Source: Flagellimonas sp. HMM57 (GTDB lineage: Bacteria; Bacteroidota; Bacteroidia; Flavobacteriales; Flavobacteriaceae). From it: 64,000 bases of DNA. The DNA lies in assembly GCF_021390175.1 (NCBI RefSeq), contig NZ_CP090004.1, positions 3,463,001 through 3,527,000 on the forward strand, written 5' to 3'. The translations under genes and the position numbers were made by a program. A model generated the notes under the pieces. The model ran no database searches. It had not been told where the DNA came from and was given only the letters and a program-made list of their open reading frames with translations. Numbering within the stretch: the first letter of the stretch is position 1; each line of letters starts with the position of its first letter. Of this stretch, positions 35,551 to 42,979 are shown in pieces.

Positions 35551-35715
35551 CTTACATGGGATATCCTTAATATATCGAATGGGGACAATTTAAATGCCTT
35601 CAAAAAAGCAAATGCCGATAGAGTTTGTACCATGTACCTTGAAAACAGGGACGAGGCAGAAATTATCACCTTTCTAGAATATCAATTGGCTAATCTGTAC
35701 CATTCTGATAGATAG
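35551..35715 (+). pseudogene. Possible gene remnant, 54 codons without a start
   Basis: The stop-to-stop frame reads like real protein: NGDNLNAFKKANADRVCTMY then LENRDEAEIITFLEYQL and a short end before TAG at 35713. There is no ATG, GTG or TTG at a sensible place; an internal ATG would leave 27 residues. It may be the 3' end of a decayed gene. No relative is recognised. Confidence 0.3.
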
Positions 35716-35761
35716 ACGTTGCAAATATTCACTTTGACAACTTCTAATTAAAAATTTCCAT

Positions 35762-35797
35762 AAAAAAACCCTTGATAATCAATAGATCACAAGGGTC
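35762..35797 (-). terminator. Terminator after tRNA-Ser
   Basis: On the minus strand ACCCTTG...CAAGGGT forms a stem just downstream of the tRNA and is followed by seven T (the A-run 35762-35768 on the plus strand). Confidence 0.75.
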
Positions 35798-35801
35798 TAA
35801 G

Positions 35802-35886
35802 CGGAGAAAGAGGGATTCGAACCCCCGGAGGTGTGACCCTCAACAGTTTTCAAGACTGCCGCATTCGACCACTCTGCCATTTCTCC
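35802..35886 (-). tRNA. tRNA-Ser (UGA)
   Basis: 85 bases with a long variable arm, as expected for serine. The acceptor stem is GGAGAAA with TTTCTCC, discriminator G, anticodon loop CTTGAAA giving anticodon UGA, T-loop GGTTCGAATCC. The 3' CCA is not encoded. A terminator hairpin follows directly. Confidence 0.95.
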
Positions 35887-35944
35887 TAATGCGGGTGCAA
35901 ATATACTAACCTTTTTCATTTCTATAAAAGGCTTTTTTTAATTT

Positions 35945-35988
35945 ATATAAATAAAAAATCCAGTACTTAAATAGAATAGTACTGGATT
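35945..35988 (-). terminator. Terminator of the beta-helix lipoprotein gene
   Basis: AATCCAGTACT (35957-35967) and AGTACTGGATT (35978-35988) are an exact 11-bp stem with a 10-base loop. Read on the minus strand, TTTTTTAT follows. Confidence 0.85.
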
Positions 35989-36081
35989 GATTTACTTTTA
36001 TCATAAATAGTTTAATTTAAACTTTTGGCACAAGGATAGAATATTATATTGATTTCAAGTCCCAATAAGTATTAATTCAAA

Positions 36082-37464
36082 CTAAAACTGATATTCAATA
36101 GCCCCTATATCAAATTGTCCGTCTCTATTCTTGCCATAAAAATCAGTTTTAAATTCTGTTAAGTTGGTACCGGCATTCACTGCAGGAGATTCTTTGGTCA
36201 AATTGTAAGTATCATCCAAAAAAAGGATGTCACTACTATTTTCTACCTTAAGATTAGTTTTTTCGATTGTATTCCCAGATGTATTTTTATCTACGTAATA
36301 AATAGGATTTTGCAAAGTTGAAGCAATTATATTATTTGAAAATTCATTTGCAAGACTGGTTCTATGATTCATGCGAACACCATTTCCGTTGGCTTTAATA
36401 ATGGTGTTATTTAAAACCTTGAAATTAGCATCGGATTTATAGAGTTCCCTATCCCCAATGAAAATACCATGATCGGTATCGACGATGATGTTATTGTAGA
36501 TGCTTATATCCCCAATACCAAAAATATCGATACCATCCCCAAGTACTTTAGTAACATAATTATTAAAAACATCTCCTTTGGTGCCTCCACCTACAACAAT
36601 GCCAGCTCTTTGATTTGGGTTATTTTTTGTCCCTGTATTCTTAATTACATTACTGTAGATCTTGGCACCCTCAGGAGCATAGCTTAACTGCATCCCATCC
36701 CATCCACAATTTTCGATGGTATTCTTGAAAACGTGGATGTTTTTAATAAGCGGGCAATAGGCACTTACGGCAACTCCATCACATTCAAAATCAACAGCTT
36801 TTGGATAGTTCGAGTACCCAATGTACATACCTTCATTACCAATATTTTTGATTGAAGTATCGTGAATATATATGTTTTTCACTTCCCAATCTGGATATTG
36901 CGATGAAGATGTACATCCAGGCCTGTTCATTATGTGCATAGCCAGTTCCACATTTTCTATGTGCATGTAAGCAATTTCAAAATCGCTTATTTTGTTGTTG
37001 ATGGCCAGAGCCGTATTGTTATAATTCTCACCAGAAAATTGAAATCCGTATACATCATTGTACAATGTTCCCAAAACTTTAAAATATTGGGAATTTACAA
37101 TGGTCATCCCATGTCCAGTACTTGAGGTGATTTTAATATTGACCGGTCCGTCACAATTGGATAAAATTATTTGTTCTTGCTCATTTCCCGTTAGATTCTT
37201 AACATTGATTCTGTTGTAAGTTCCAGATTTGATACAGACCCGATCACCAGCTTTAATAGCATCTTTTTCTCCATCGATCAAGATAAAACCAGATGAGACA
37301 TCGCCATAAAGATGATCACACTCACAAGTATCAGAAGGAGGGGCTGTAATTTCAGGGGGTGGGTCTGTAACTCCTTGGGGTGTATCAACATCTATGGGCT
37401 CTGTTTTACTACAAGAGATTAAAAGGAGAATCAAACTAAAGAAAGAAATGGGACTTCTCATCAT
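36082..37464 (-). CDS. Right-handed beta-helix lipoprotein
   Basis: 460 aa. Lipoprotein signal ending LLLISC (Cys18), a Pro/Thr linker with CECDH, then a parallel beta-helix from about 60 to 430 with repeated rungs such as VFNNYVTKVLGDGIDIFGIG, ISIYNNIIVDTDHGIFIG and FKVLNNTIIKANGNGVRM. The last residues DFYGKNRDGQFDIGAIEYQF are the end usual in choice-of-anchor/polysaccharide-lyase-like surface proteins. A carbohydrate-related role is likely but no catalytic set is evident. Monocistronic with its own terminator. Confidence 0.83.
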   Translation of the reverse strand: MMRSPISFFSLILLLISCSKTEPIDVDTPQGVTDPPPEITAPPSDTCECDHLYGDVSSGFILIDGEKDAIKAGDRVCIKSGTYNRINVKNLTGNEQEQIILSNCDGPVNIKITSSTGHGMTIVNSQYFKVLGTLYNDVYGFQFSGENYNNTALAINNKISDFEIAYMHIENVELAMHIMNRPGCTSSSQYPDWEVKNIYIHDTSIKNIGNEGMYIGYSNYPKAVDFECDGVAVSAYCPLIKNIHVFKNTIENCGWDGMQLSYAPEGAKIYSNVIKNTGTKNNPNQRAGIVVGGGTKGDVFNNYVTKVLGDGIDIFGIGDISIYNNIIVDTDHGIFIGDRELYKSDANFKVLNNTIIKANGNGVRMNHRTSLANEFSNNIIASTLQNPIYYVDKNTSGNTIEKTNLKVENSSDILFLDDTYNLTKESPAVNAGTNLTEFKTDFYGKNRDGQFDIGAIEYQF

Positions 37465-37484
37465 GGTATATGTTTTTATGAAAA

Positions 37485-37496
37485 ACGTCTAGACGT
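37485..37496. promoter_or_regulatory. 12-bp palindrome ACGTCTAGACGT
   Basis: A perfect palindrome 20 bases upstream of the beta-helix ATG and immediately upstream of a TATTTTTG box (37503-37510) pointing to the TauE gene. Placement suits an operator for the divergent pair. Confidence 0.45.
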
Positions 37497-37572
37497 ACTC
37501 TTTATTTTTGTCAAAAAGTCACTATTTTAAGACTGGGAAAAGAAGTGTGCCGACCGATTCTTTAGTACTACT

Positions 37573-37619
37573 TGCACCAAAATAATGGTGCATATAAGGT
37601 ATATGTGAGCACCATTTTT
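37573..37619 (+). promoter_or_regulatory. Possible attenuator upstream of the TauE/SafE gene
   Basis: Three alternating complementary segments: A TGCACCA (37573-37579), B TGGTGCA (37586-37592), C GCACCAT (37609-37615). A:B gives a 7-bp hairpin; B:C gives an 8-bp stem (AATGGTGC/GCACCATT) followed by TTTTT, i.e. a terminator, with an inner CATATA/TATATG helix. The two folds exclude each other. The coding start is 64 bases downstream. Confidence 0.45.
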
Positions 37620-37683
37620 AGCTCAGTGAAAACTTTACCAAGATGTAAACAGATATTGGACTTTAGGGTTTACTTTTGCGCCC

Positions 37684-38439
37684 ATGGATCAATGGTATCA
37701 TTATGCACTTTTAATCGTTGTTGGGTTTGCTGTTGGTTTTATAAACACCATTGCAGGAGGTGGATCATTGCTGTCATTGCCTACCTTGATTTTTTTAGGA
37801 CTTCCTCCCAGTGTAGCAAACGGAACCAATAGGGTAGCCATCGTGATCCAGACCGCTCTGGCTACCGCTGGCTTTAAAAGTAAAGGGGTTTCTACTTACC
37901 CATTTAACATCTATTTGGGTATCTCGGCGTTTATAGGGTCGATTATAGGCGCAGAAATCGCTGTGGATATCAAAGGCGAAACTTTTAATAGAATTCTAGC
38001 AATAGTTATGATGGCTGTGGTCTTGATCATCATTTTTAAGCCTAAAATGAAGTTAGGGGAAATGCAAGAACGGCTTACAGGGAAACATCTATGGCTGACT
38101 ATAATCGTTTTCTTCTTTTTTGGAATATATGGAGGATTTATTAATGCGGGATTAGGATTTTTGATGATTCTTTTCATGCACTTTGTAAACAGAATGAATT
38201 TGGTAAGGGCAAATGCGACCAAGGTCGTAGTGGTCTTCATTTACATGTTGGCAGCATTGGCTGTATTTGCCTTAAATGATAAGGTAAATTGGAAACTAGG
38301 GTTTATTTTAGCAATCGGGAACGGAACAGGTGCTTGGATAGCGAGCCGATTCTCCGTCAAAAAAGGAGATGGGTTTATAAAAACCTTCTTGATTATAATG
38401 GTAGTTGCCATGGCTATCAAACTATGGTTTTTTACATAG
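37684..38439 (+). CDS. TauE/SafE family membrane exporter
   Basis: 251 aa, about eight hydrophobic segments. The family repeats are clear: GFINTIAGGGSLLSLPTLIF near the N-terminus with GLPPSVANGTNRVAI, and GIYGGFINAGLGFLMILFM in the second half. The family moves sulfonates, sulfite or similar organic anions across the inner membrane; the substrate here is unknown. Followed after 29 bases by a DegT aminotransferase gene. Confidence 0.9.
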   Translation: MDQWYHYALLIVVGFAVGFINTIAGGGSLLSLPTLIFLGLPPSVANGTNRVAIVIQTALATAGFKSKGVSTYPFNIYLGISAFIGSIIGAEIAVDIKGETFNRILAIVMMAVVLIIIFKPKMKLGEMQERLTGKHLWLTIIVFFFFGIYGGFINAGLGFLMILFMHFVNRMNLVRANATKVVVVFIYMLAALAVFALNDKVNWKLGFILAIGNGTGAWIASRFSVKKGDGFIKTFLIIMVVAMAIKLWFFT

Positions 38440-38468
38440 CGGATAATAATCTAAAAAATAAAATAAGA

Positions 38469-39662
38469 ATGCCGGGATTTGAACTTTTTGGGGATAGCGA
38501 GCGGAAACAGGTACAGGACGTACTCGATTCTGGGGTTTTGATGCGCTATGGCTTTGATGGCATGCGCAACGGACATTGGAAAACAAAGGAATTAGAGTCG
38601 GCGCTTGCACATAGAATGCAGACATCATATGCCCATTTGTGCAGTAGTGGAACTGCGGCCTTGACCGTAGCTCTTGTTAGTGCAGGAGTAGGGGCAGGGG
38701 ATGAGGTCATTATGCCAACATTTACCTTTGTCGCAAGTTTTGAATCTATTTTGGCAATAGGAGCAGTACCAATTTTAGTAGATGTTGATGATACGCTTAC
38801 CTTAAGCCCAGAGGCAGTTGAGCAAGCAATTACACCAAATACTAAAGTAGTTATGCCTGTACATATGTGTGGCTCTATGGCGGATTTGGGTGCTTTAAAA
38901 ACAATATGCGAAAAACACAATTTACTGTTGTTGGAAGATGCTTGTCAAGCAATCGGTGGAAGCTATCATGGGAAACCCTTGGGTAGTATTGGGGATTTAG
39001 GTTGTTTCTCTTTTGACTATGTTAAAACCATAACCTGTGGCGAAGGAGGAGCATTGATAACCAATAATGAAACTTTCTATGAGAATGCACACAAATATTC
39101 TGATCATGGACATGACCATTTGGGCAATGATAGAGGAGCGGAAGAACATCCATTTTTAGGCTATAATTTCAGGATTTCTGAACTGAACGCTGCCGTTGGC
39201 TTGGCACAAGTATCAAGATTGGATGAGTTTTTGGCCATACAAAAACGTAATTACACAATTCTTAGAGATGCACTTTCTAAAATACCCGAAGTTACCTTTA
39301 GAAGAGTTCCTGAAGGTGGCGTTGAAAATTATTCATTCTTGAACTTCTTTCTCCCCACGGAAGAAATCACCCGAAAACTGCATGAAGCGTTAGGTGAGAA
39401 TAGGGTAGACGCTTGTTTTTATTGGTACGATAACAATTGGCACTACTATAGAAAGTGGGAACATTTATTGAAACAAAAATCCCTTGGAAAATTACCCAAA
39501 GATATAGAACAAGGATTCCCTGAATATGAAGCCAGTGATTTTTCAAAATCGGACCATTGGATAGGGCGAACGATTTCGTGCTTAATCAAAATAGGTTGGA
39601 CAGAGGAGGAAGTTCAGCAAAGAGCCATAAAAATGGCAGAAACCATCAAAGGGATTCTTTAA
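38469..39662 (+). CDS. DegT/DnrJ/EryC1/StrS aminotransferase
   Basis: 397 aa from ATG 38469; a longer frame begins inside tauE and is rejected. A PLP-dependent sugar or cyclitol aminotransferase fold: SSGTAALTVAL, GDEVIMPTFTFVAS, LLLEDACQAIGGSYHGKP, and the PLP lysine in FDYVKTITCGEGGALITN. It usually transaminates a nucleotide-linked keto sugar for surface polysaccharide, but no other sugar genes lie nearby. Overlaps the 3' end of ribB by 4 bases on the other strand. Confidence 0.9.
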   Translation: MPGFELFGDSERKQVQDVLDSGVLMRYGFDGMRNGHWKTKELESALAHRMQTSYAHLCSSGTAALTVALVSAGVGAGDEVIMPTFTFVASFESILAIGAVPILVDVDDTLTLSPEAVEQAITPNTKVVMPVHMCGSMADLGALKTICEKHNLLLLEDACQAIGGSYHGKPLGSIGDLGCFSFDYVKTITCGEGGALITNNETFYENAHKYSDHGHDHLGNDRGAEEHPFLGYNFRISELNAAVGLAQVSRLDEFLAIQKRNYTILRDALSKIPEVTFRRVPEGGVENYSFLNFFLPTEEITRKLHEALGENRVDACFYWYDNNWHYYRKWEHLLKQKSLGKLPKDIEQGFPEYEASDFSKSDHWIGRTISCLIKIGWTEEEVQQRAIKMAETIKGIL

Positions 39663-40801
39663 TAATTCACATACTCCACAATTTCCAAACCATAGCCTAC
39701 CATACCAACACGACGGGTTTTCCCCGAATTGGAAAGCAACCGTATTTTAGAGATATCCAAGTCATGAAGAATTTGAGCGCCTATACCAAAATCCTTGGCA
39801 TCCATTTCAATTTTTGGTGCCTTGGTAATGCCATCTTTTGACTGGAGCTCTTTTAGTTCTGCCAAACGCCCAAGAAGATTCATATGTTGGTTTTCCTGAT
39901 TAATGAAAATCATGGCACTACGTTCTTCGGCATTGAGCGCATCGAACATTTTTTGTAAGGTTTCGTCCGGATTATTGGTCAATGTACCCAACATGTCATT
40001 ATTGACCAAAGTGGAGTTTATCCGCGTCAATATGGGATCACCGATTTTCCATGTACCTCGTACTAGGGCAATATGAACTTGATTGTTGGTGGTTTGCTTA
40101 TATGCACGCAACCTGAAATCCCCAAAACGGGTTTTTATGTCAAAAGCCTCTTTTCGTTCAATGAGACTGTCATGCTCCATTCGATAAGCAATTAAATCTT
40201 CGATGGAGACTATTTTTAAATCAAATTTTTTAGCAACTTCACTAAGTTCAGGTAATCGTGCCATGCTACCATCTTCGTTCATGATTTCCACAATAACTCC
40301 TGCGGGTTTCAATCCAGCAAGTCTGGCAAAATCAATGGCCGCTTCGGTATGTCCTGTTCGTCTCAGAACACCTCCCTCTTTAGCAATTAAAGGAAAAATA
40401 TGACCCGGTCTGGCCAGTTCATGAGGTTTGGTTTCCATTTCCGTCAGTGCCAGTACCGTTTTGGCACGGTCAGCGGCCGAAATACCAGTGGTGACACCAT
40501 TTCCACGTAAATCCACGGAAACCGTAAAAGCGGTTTCAAGAGGATCAGAATTATGAACTACCATTTTGTGCAAGCCCAATTCTTCACATCTTCCTTCTGT
40601 CAATGGAGTGCAAATGAGACCACGACCATGTTTGGCCATAAAGTTAATGGTCTCTGGCGTTATCAACTCGGCTGCAGCCAAAAAATCCCCTTCATTTTCC
40701 CTATTCTCATCATCTACAACAATGATAACCTTGCCCTGTCTAATGTCTTCAATAGCATCCTCTATAGCATCAAGTTGTATTTTTTGTTTGGTTATCATCA
40801 T
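39659..40801 (-). CDS. ribB: 3,4-dihydroxy-2-butanone 4-phosphate synthase with degenerate GTP cyclohydrolase II domain
   Basis: 380 aa, RibBA length. Residues 1-207 are an intact RibB domain: VVDDENRENEGDFLAAAE, HGRGLICTPLTEGRCEELGL, RTGHTEAAIDFARLAGL. It makes the four-carbon unit of riboflavin from ribulose 5-phosphate. The second domain keeps the fold (GDFRLRAY, FGIGAQILHDLDISKIRLLS), but the three zinc cysteines of GTP cyclohydrolase II are absent (GDPILTRINSTLVNNDMLG) and the catalytic Arg/Asp region reads FINQENQHMNLLGRL. Probably RibB activity only. Start overlaps the TGA of the LptF/G-like gene (ATGA). Confidence 0.92.
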   Translation of the reverse strand: MMITKQKIQLDAIEDAIEDIRQGKVIIVVDDENRENEGDFLAAAELITPETINFMAKHGRGLICTPLTEGRCEELGLHKMVVHNSDPLETAFTVSVDLRGNGVTTGISAADRAKTVLALTEMETKPHELARPGHIFPLIAKEGGVLRRTGHTEAAIDFARLAGLKPAGVIVEIMNEDGSMARLPELSEVAKKFDLKIVSIEDLIAYRMEHDSLIERKEAFDIKTRFGDFRLRAYKQTTNNQVHIALVRGTWKIGDPILTRINSTLVNNDMLGTLTNNPDETLQKMFDALNAEERSAMIFINQENQHMNLLGRLAELKELQSKDGITKAPKIEMDAKDFGIGAQILHDLDISKIRLLSNSGKTRRVGMVGYGLEIVEYVNY

Positions 40802-42318
40802 TTTTCCTTCTTTTTAAAAAGATTTTTTATGCCGTCTATTATATGTCCAAATCCTATAAGTCCTTTATCGGCAGTCGCTCTTTTGGTCAGGGAAATCCCT
40901 AGGGGCAGCATAATTAAAGTGGACAGCCATGCTCCCAAAGCAGGATGTATGTTTCCTTCTTTTGCATAATTGCTCGCAAATACTCCAATAAAATAATAGG
41001 TCAAAAATAAGAGAATGGCGACAACCATGGGCAATCCAAGACCTCCTTTTCGTATTATGGCACCTAACGGGGCACCTACAAAGAACAAAATGATGCACGA
41101 GAAAGCAAGTGCATACTTTTTGTGCAGGGAAAGAATGTGGCTATTGTAAAATTTAAATCTCTTTTCCAACTCATCTTTTTTCGCTGTGACTGTTGTTAAA
41201 ATACTGGAAACCGATGACTTGGCATTGTTCATTATTTGCAAACGCTGCCATTCTTGAAAACCGTCAAGAAACATATCAATATTTTTGATGCTATCACTTT
41301 TGATTACGTTTTTCTCCTCAGTGGATTCTGATGCTTTGGGTTCGTCCACCGGTCGCTTAATCTCTTGTAAATCCTTTAGATTGCTGGTATCCCTTTTTTT
41401 AGATGAAGGGAAAGCACCCATACGGGTAACAATGTTTTTTGAAAAAGCTTCCACCTTTTCCAAATTATTTGTTTTAAGGGAGTCAATATCTTTTATCAAT
41501 CGGCCAACATTTTTCATCTTGTCCGTGGTAATGTTTCCGTCTTCTTCAAAATCTTGATCATTGAGTTCGGAAATGTCGATATTGATAATGTATTTTTCAA
41601 ATGATGCCTTGGCAAAAGGGTGTTTCTTTTTTTCCTTACTGCTTTTCGGTTTTAGTTCTTCGTAATAGTTCCCTTCTTTCAAAACCAATTGAATGATATC
41701 GGAATCCTCACTGCTGATAAGTTCTCCGGATTTTGACTTGATAACCGTGTTGTTTACACTCTGCTTTGTTTTTTTGTGTATGATGACCTTGTCCAGAAAA
41801 CGGTCTTGTTCCCCATATTTTTTATCAACCTTTATGTTCATGCCCTCGCCTGTGCCTTCAAAGTCACTGAATACACCTTCGGTAATGGCAGCAGCAGGTT
41901 TTACTTTAGCAATATTTCTCCGAAGATTGAATATTTTTTGTTCGGATTTTGGAATTACATTATTTGCGAAAAAGAAGGTGACCACTCCCAAGAAAGAAAC
42001 ATAGATGATAAGACTGCGCATACCTCTTTGCAATGAAATGCCTGAGGATTTCATGGCGGCAAACTCGTAGTTTTCGGCAAAAGTACCAAAGGTGAGGATA
42101 GAAGAAAGTAACACGGTAAGTGGCAAAACCTTATCTACCAGTGTAGGGATGAAATAAAAAAGGAACTTCCCAATAATTACAATACCTAGGCCTTTCCCTG
42201 CCAAATCATCTATAAAAAGCCATATTCCTTGAAAGATGAATATGACGATTAGAATAAAGAAAGAACTAAAGAAATTATAAAGAAATCGGGAAAGTATATA
42301 TTGGTCTAGTATTTTCAA
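40798..42318 (-). CDS. LptF/LptG-family permease
   Basis: 506 aa. YjgP/YjgQ family: an N-terminal pair of membrane segments (LYNFFSSFFILIVIFIFQGIW and around VLLSSILTFGTFAE), a large periplasmic jelly-roll-like domain enlarged by a charged insertion (about 220-345), and four C-terminal segments (CIILFFVGAPLGAIIRKGGL). In the Lpt system the permease pair extracts LPS from the inner membrane. It lies 9 bases after the LolA-like gene and overlaps ribB by 4 bases. Confidence 0.9.
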   Translation of the reverse strand: MKILDQYILSRFLYNFFSSFFILIVIFIFQGIWLFIDDLAGKGLGIVIIGKFLFYFIPTLVDKVLPLTVLLSSILTFGTFAENYEFAAMKSSGISLQRGMRSLIIYVSFLGVVTFFFANNVIPKSEQKIFNLRRNIAKVKPAAAITEGVFSDFEGTGEGMNIKVDKKYGEQDRFLDKVIIHKKTKQSVNNTVIKSKSGELISSEDSDIIQLVLKEGNYYEELKPKSSKEKKKHPFAKASFEKYIINIDISELNDQDFEEDGNITTDKMKNVGRLIKDIDSLKTNNLEKVEAFSKNIVTRMGAFPSSKKRDTSNLKDLQEIKRPVDEPKASESTEEKNVIKSDSIKNIDMFLDGFQEWQRLQIMNNAKSSVSSILTTVTAKKDELEKRFKFYNSHILSLHKKYALAFSCIILFFVGAPLGAIIRKGGLGLPMVVAILLFLTYYFIGVFASNYAKEGNIHPALGAWLSTLIMLPLGISLTKRATADKGLIGFGHIIDGIKNLFKKKEK

Positions 42319-42327
42319 TGTAACCCC

Positions 42328-42975
42328 TTAATTTCTAATGATGTAATAGCCATCATTCTCATATTTTTTCACATCAAAGTTAAAAAGTGTATTGGATAGC
42401 GCCTGGTTGGTTTTGAAAGAATTAACAGTAATGGAGGTCTTGGTACCGTTTTTTCCTGTTTGAATAAGCTTGTGTATGTGTTTTGTCTGCGTATCGATTC
42501 CTAGAAGAATAGACTTAAGTTCAGTATTGGAATCGATAGGAGTAAGTTTTACATATTGAATTTTTCTGCCACCAACATTTTGAAGCGTATCCCACTCATA
42601 ATTATGTCCCGTTCTGTAAAAAGTCAACATTTTTGAAGGGGTTACCGTGTTGGCATCTTCAGAAACGTTTTCAATGGTCACTTCTTCGTTATCAGGCACA
42701 ACGGTATATACCTTTTTCCCATCACTCAATTGTTTTGCTCCCAGATAATCAAGGACATATTTGTCCCCACTTAGGGTTACATTGCCTTTGGTCTCTTGTT
42801 TTATATTGGCTTCCGTGTTTTCCAAAGTAGACTTGAAATCGATATAGATATTATCATAACTGGTCACCTTTTTGTAAACTTCATCGAGTAAAGCTTTTGC
42901 CTTGGATGAGTTTTGCGCATAGGACCCTAGGCCAAAGGTGATTAATGCGATTAAAAGAAATTGTTTTTTAAGCAT
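42328..42975 (-). CDS. LolA-like periplasmic carrier protein
   Basis: 215 aa from ATG 42975, 4 bases after the ftsK stop; earlier in-frame ATGs overlap ftsK. Signal peptide FLLIALITFGLGSYAQ, then the LolA half-barrel: KAKALLDEVYKKVTSYDNIY, IDFKSTLENTEANIKQETKG, KYVLDYLGAKQLSDGKKVYT. It probably carries lipoproteins or other lipids across the periplasm; its position between ftsK and an LptF/G-like permease fits envelope assembly. Confidence 0.87.
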   Translation of the reverse strand: MLKKQFLLIALITFGLGSYAQNSSKAKALLDEVYKKVTSYDNIYIDFKSTLENTEANIKQETKGNVTLSGDKYVLDYLGAKQLSDGKKVYTVVPDNEEVTIENVSEDANTVTPSKMLTFYRTGHNYEWDTLQNVGGRKIQYVKLTPIDSNTELKSILLGIDTQTKHIHKLIQTGKNGTKTSITVNSFKTNQALSNTLFNFDVKKYENDGYYIIRN

Positions 42976-42979
42976 GATT

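Noticed and set aside
38289..38468. 60-codon extension of the DegT aminotransferase frame
   Set aside because: Out of frame within the tauE coding sequence; the ATG at 38469 matches the family start.
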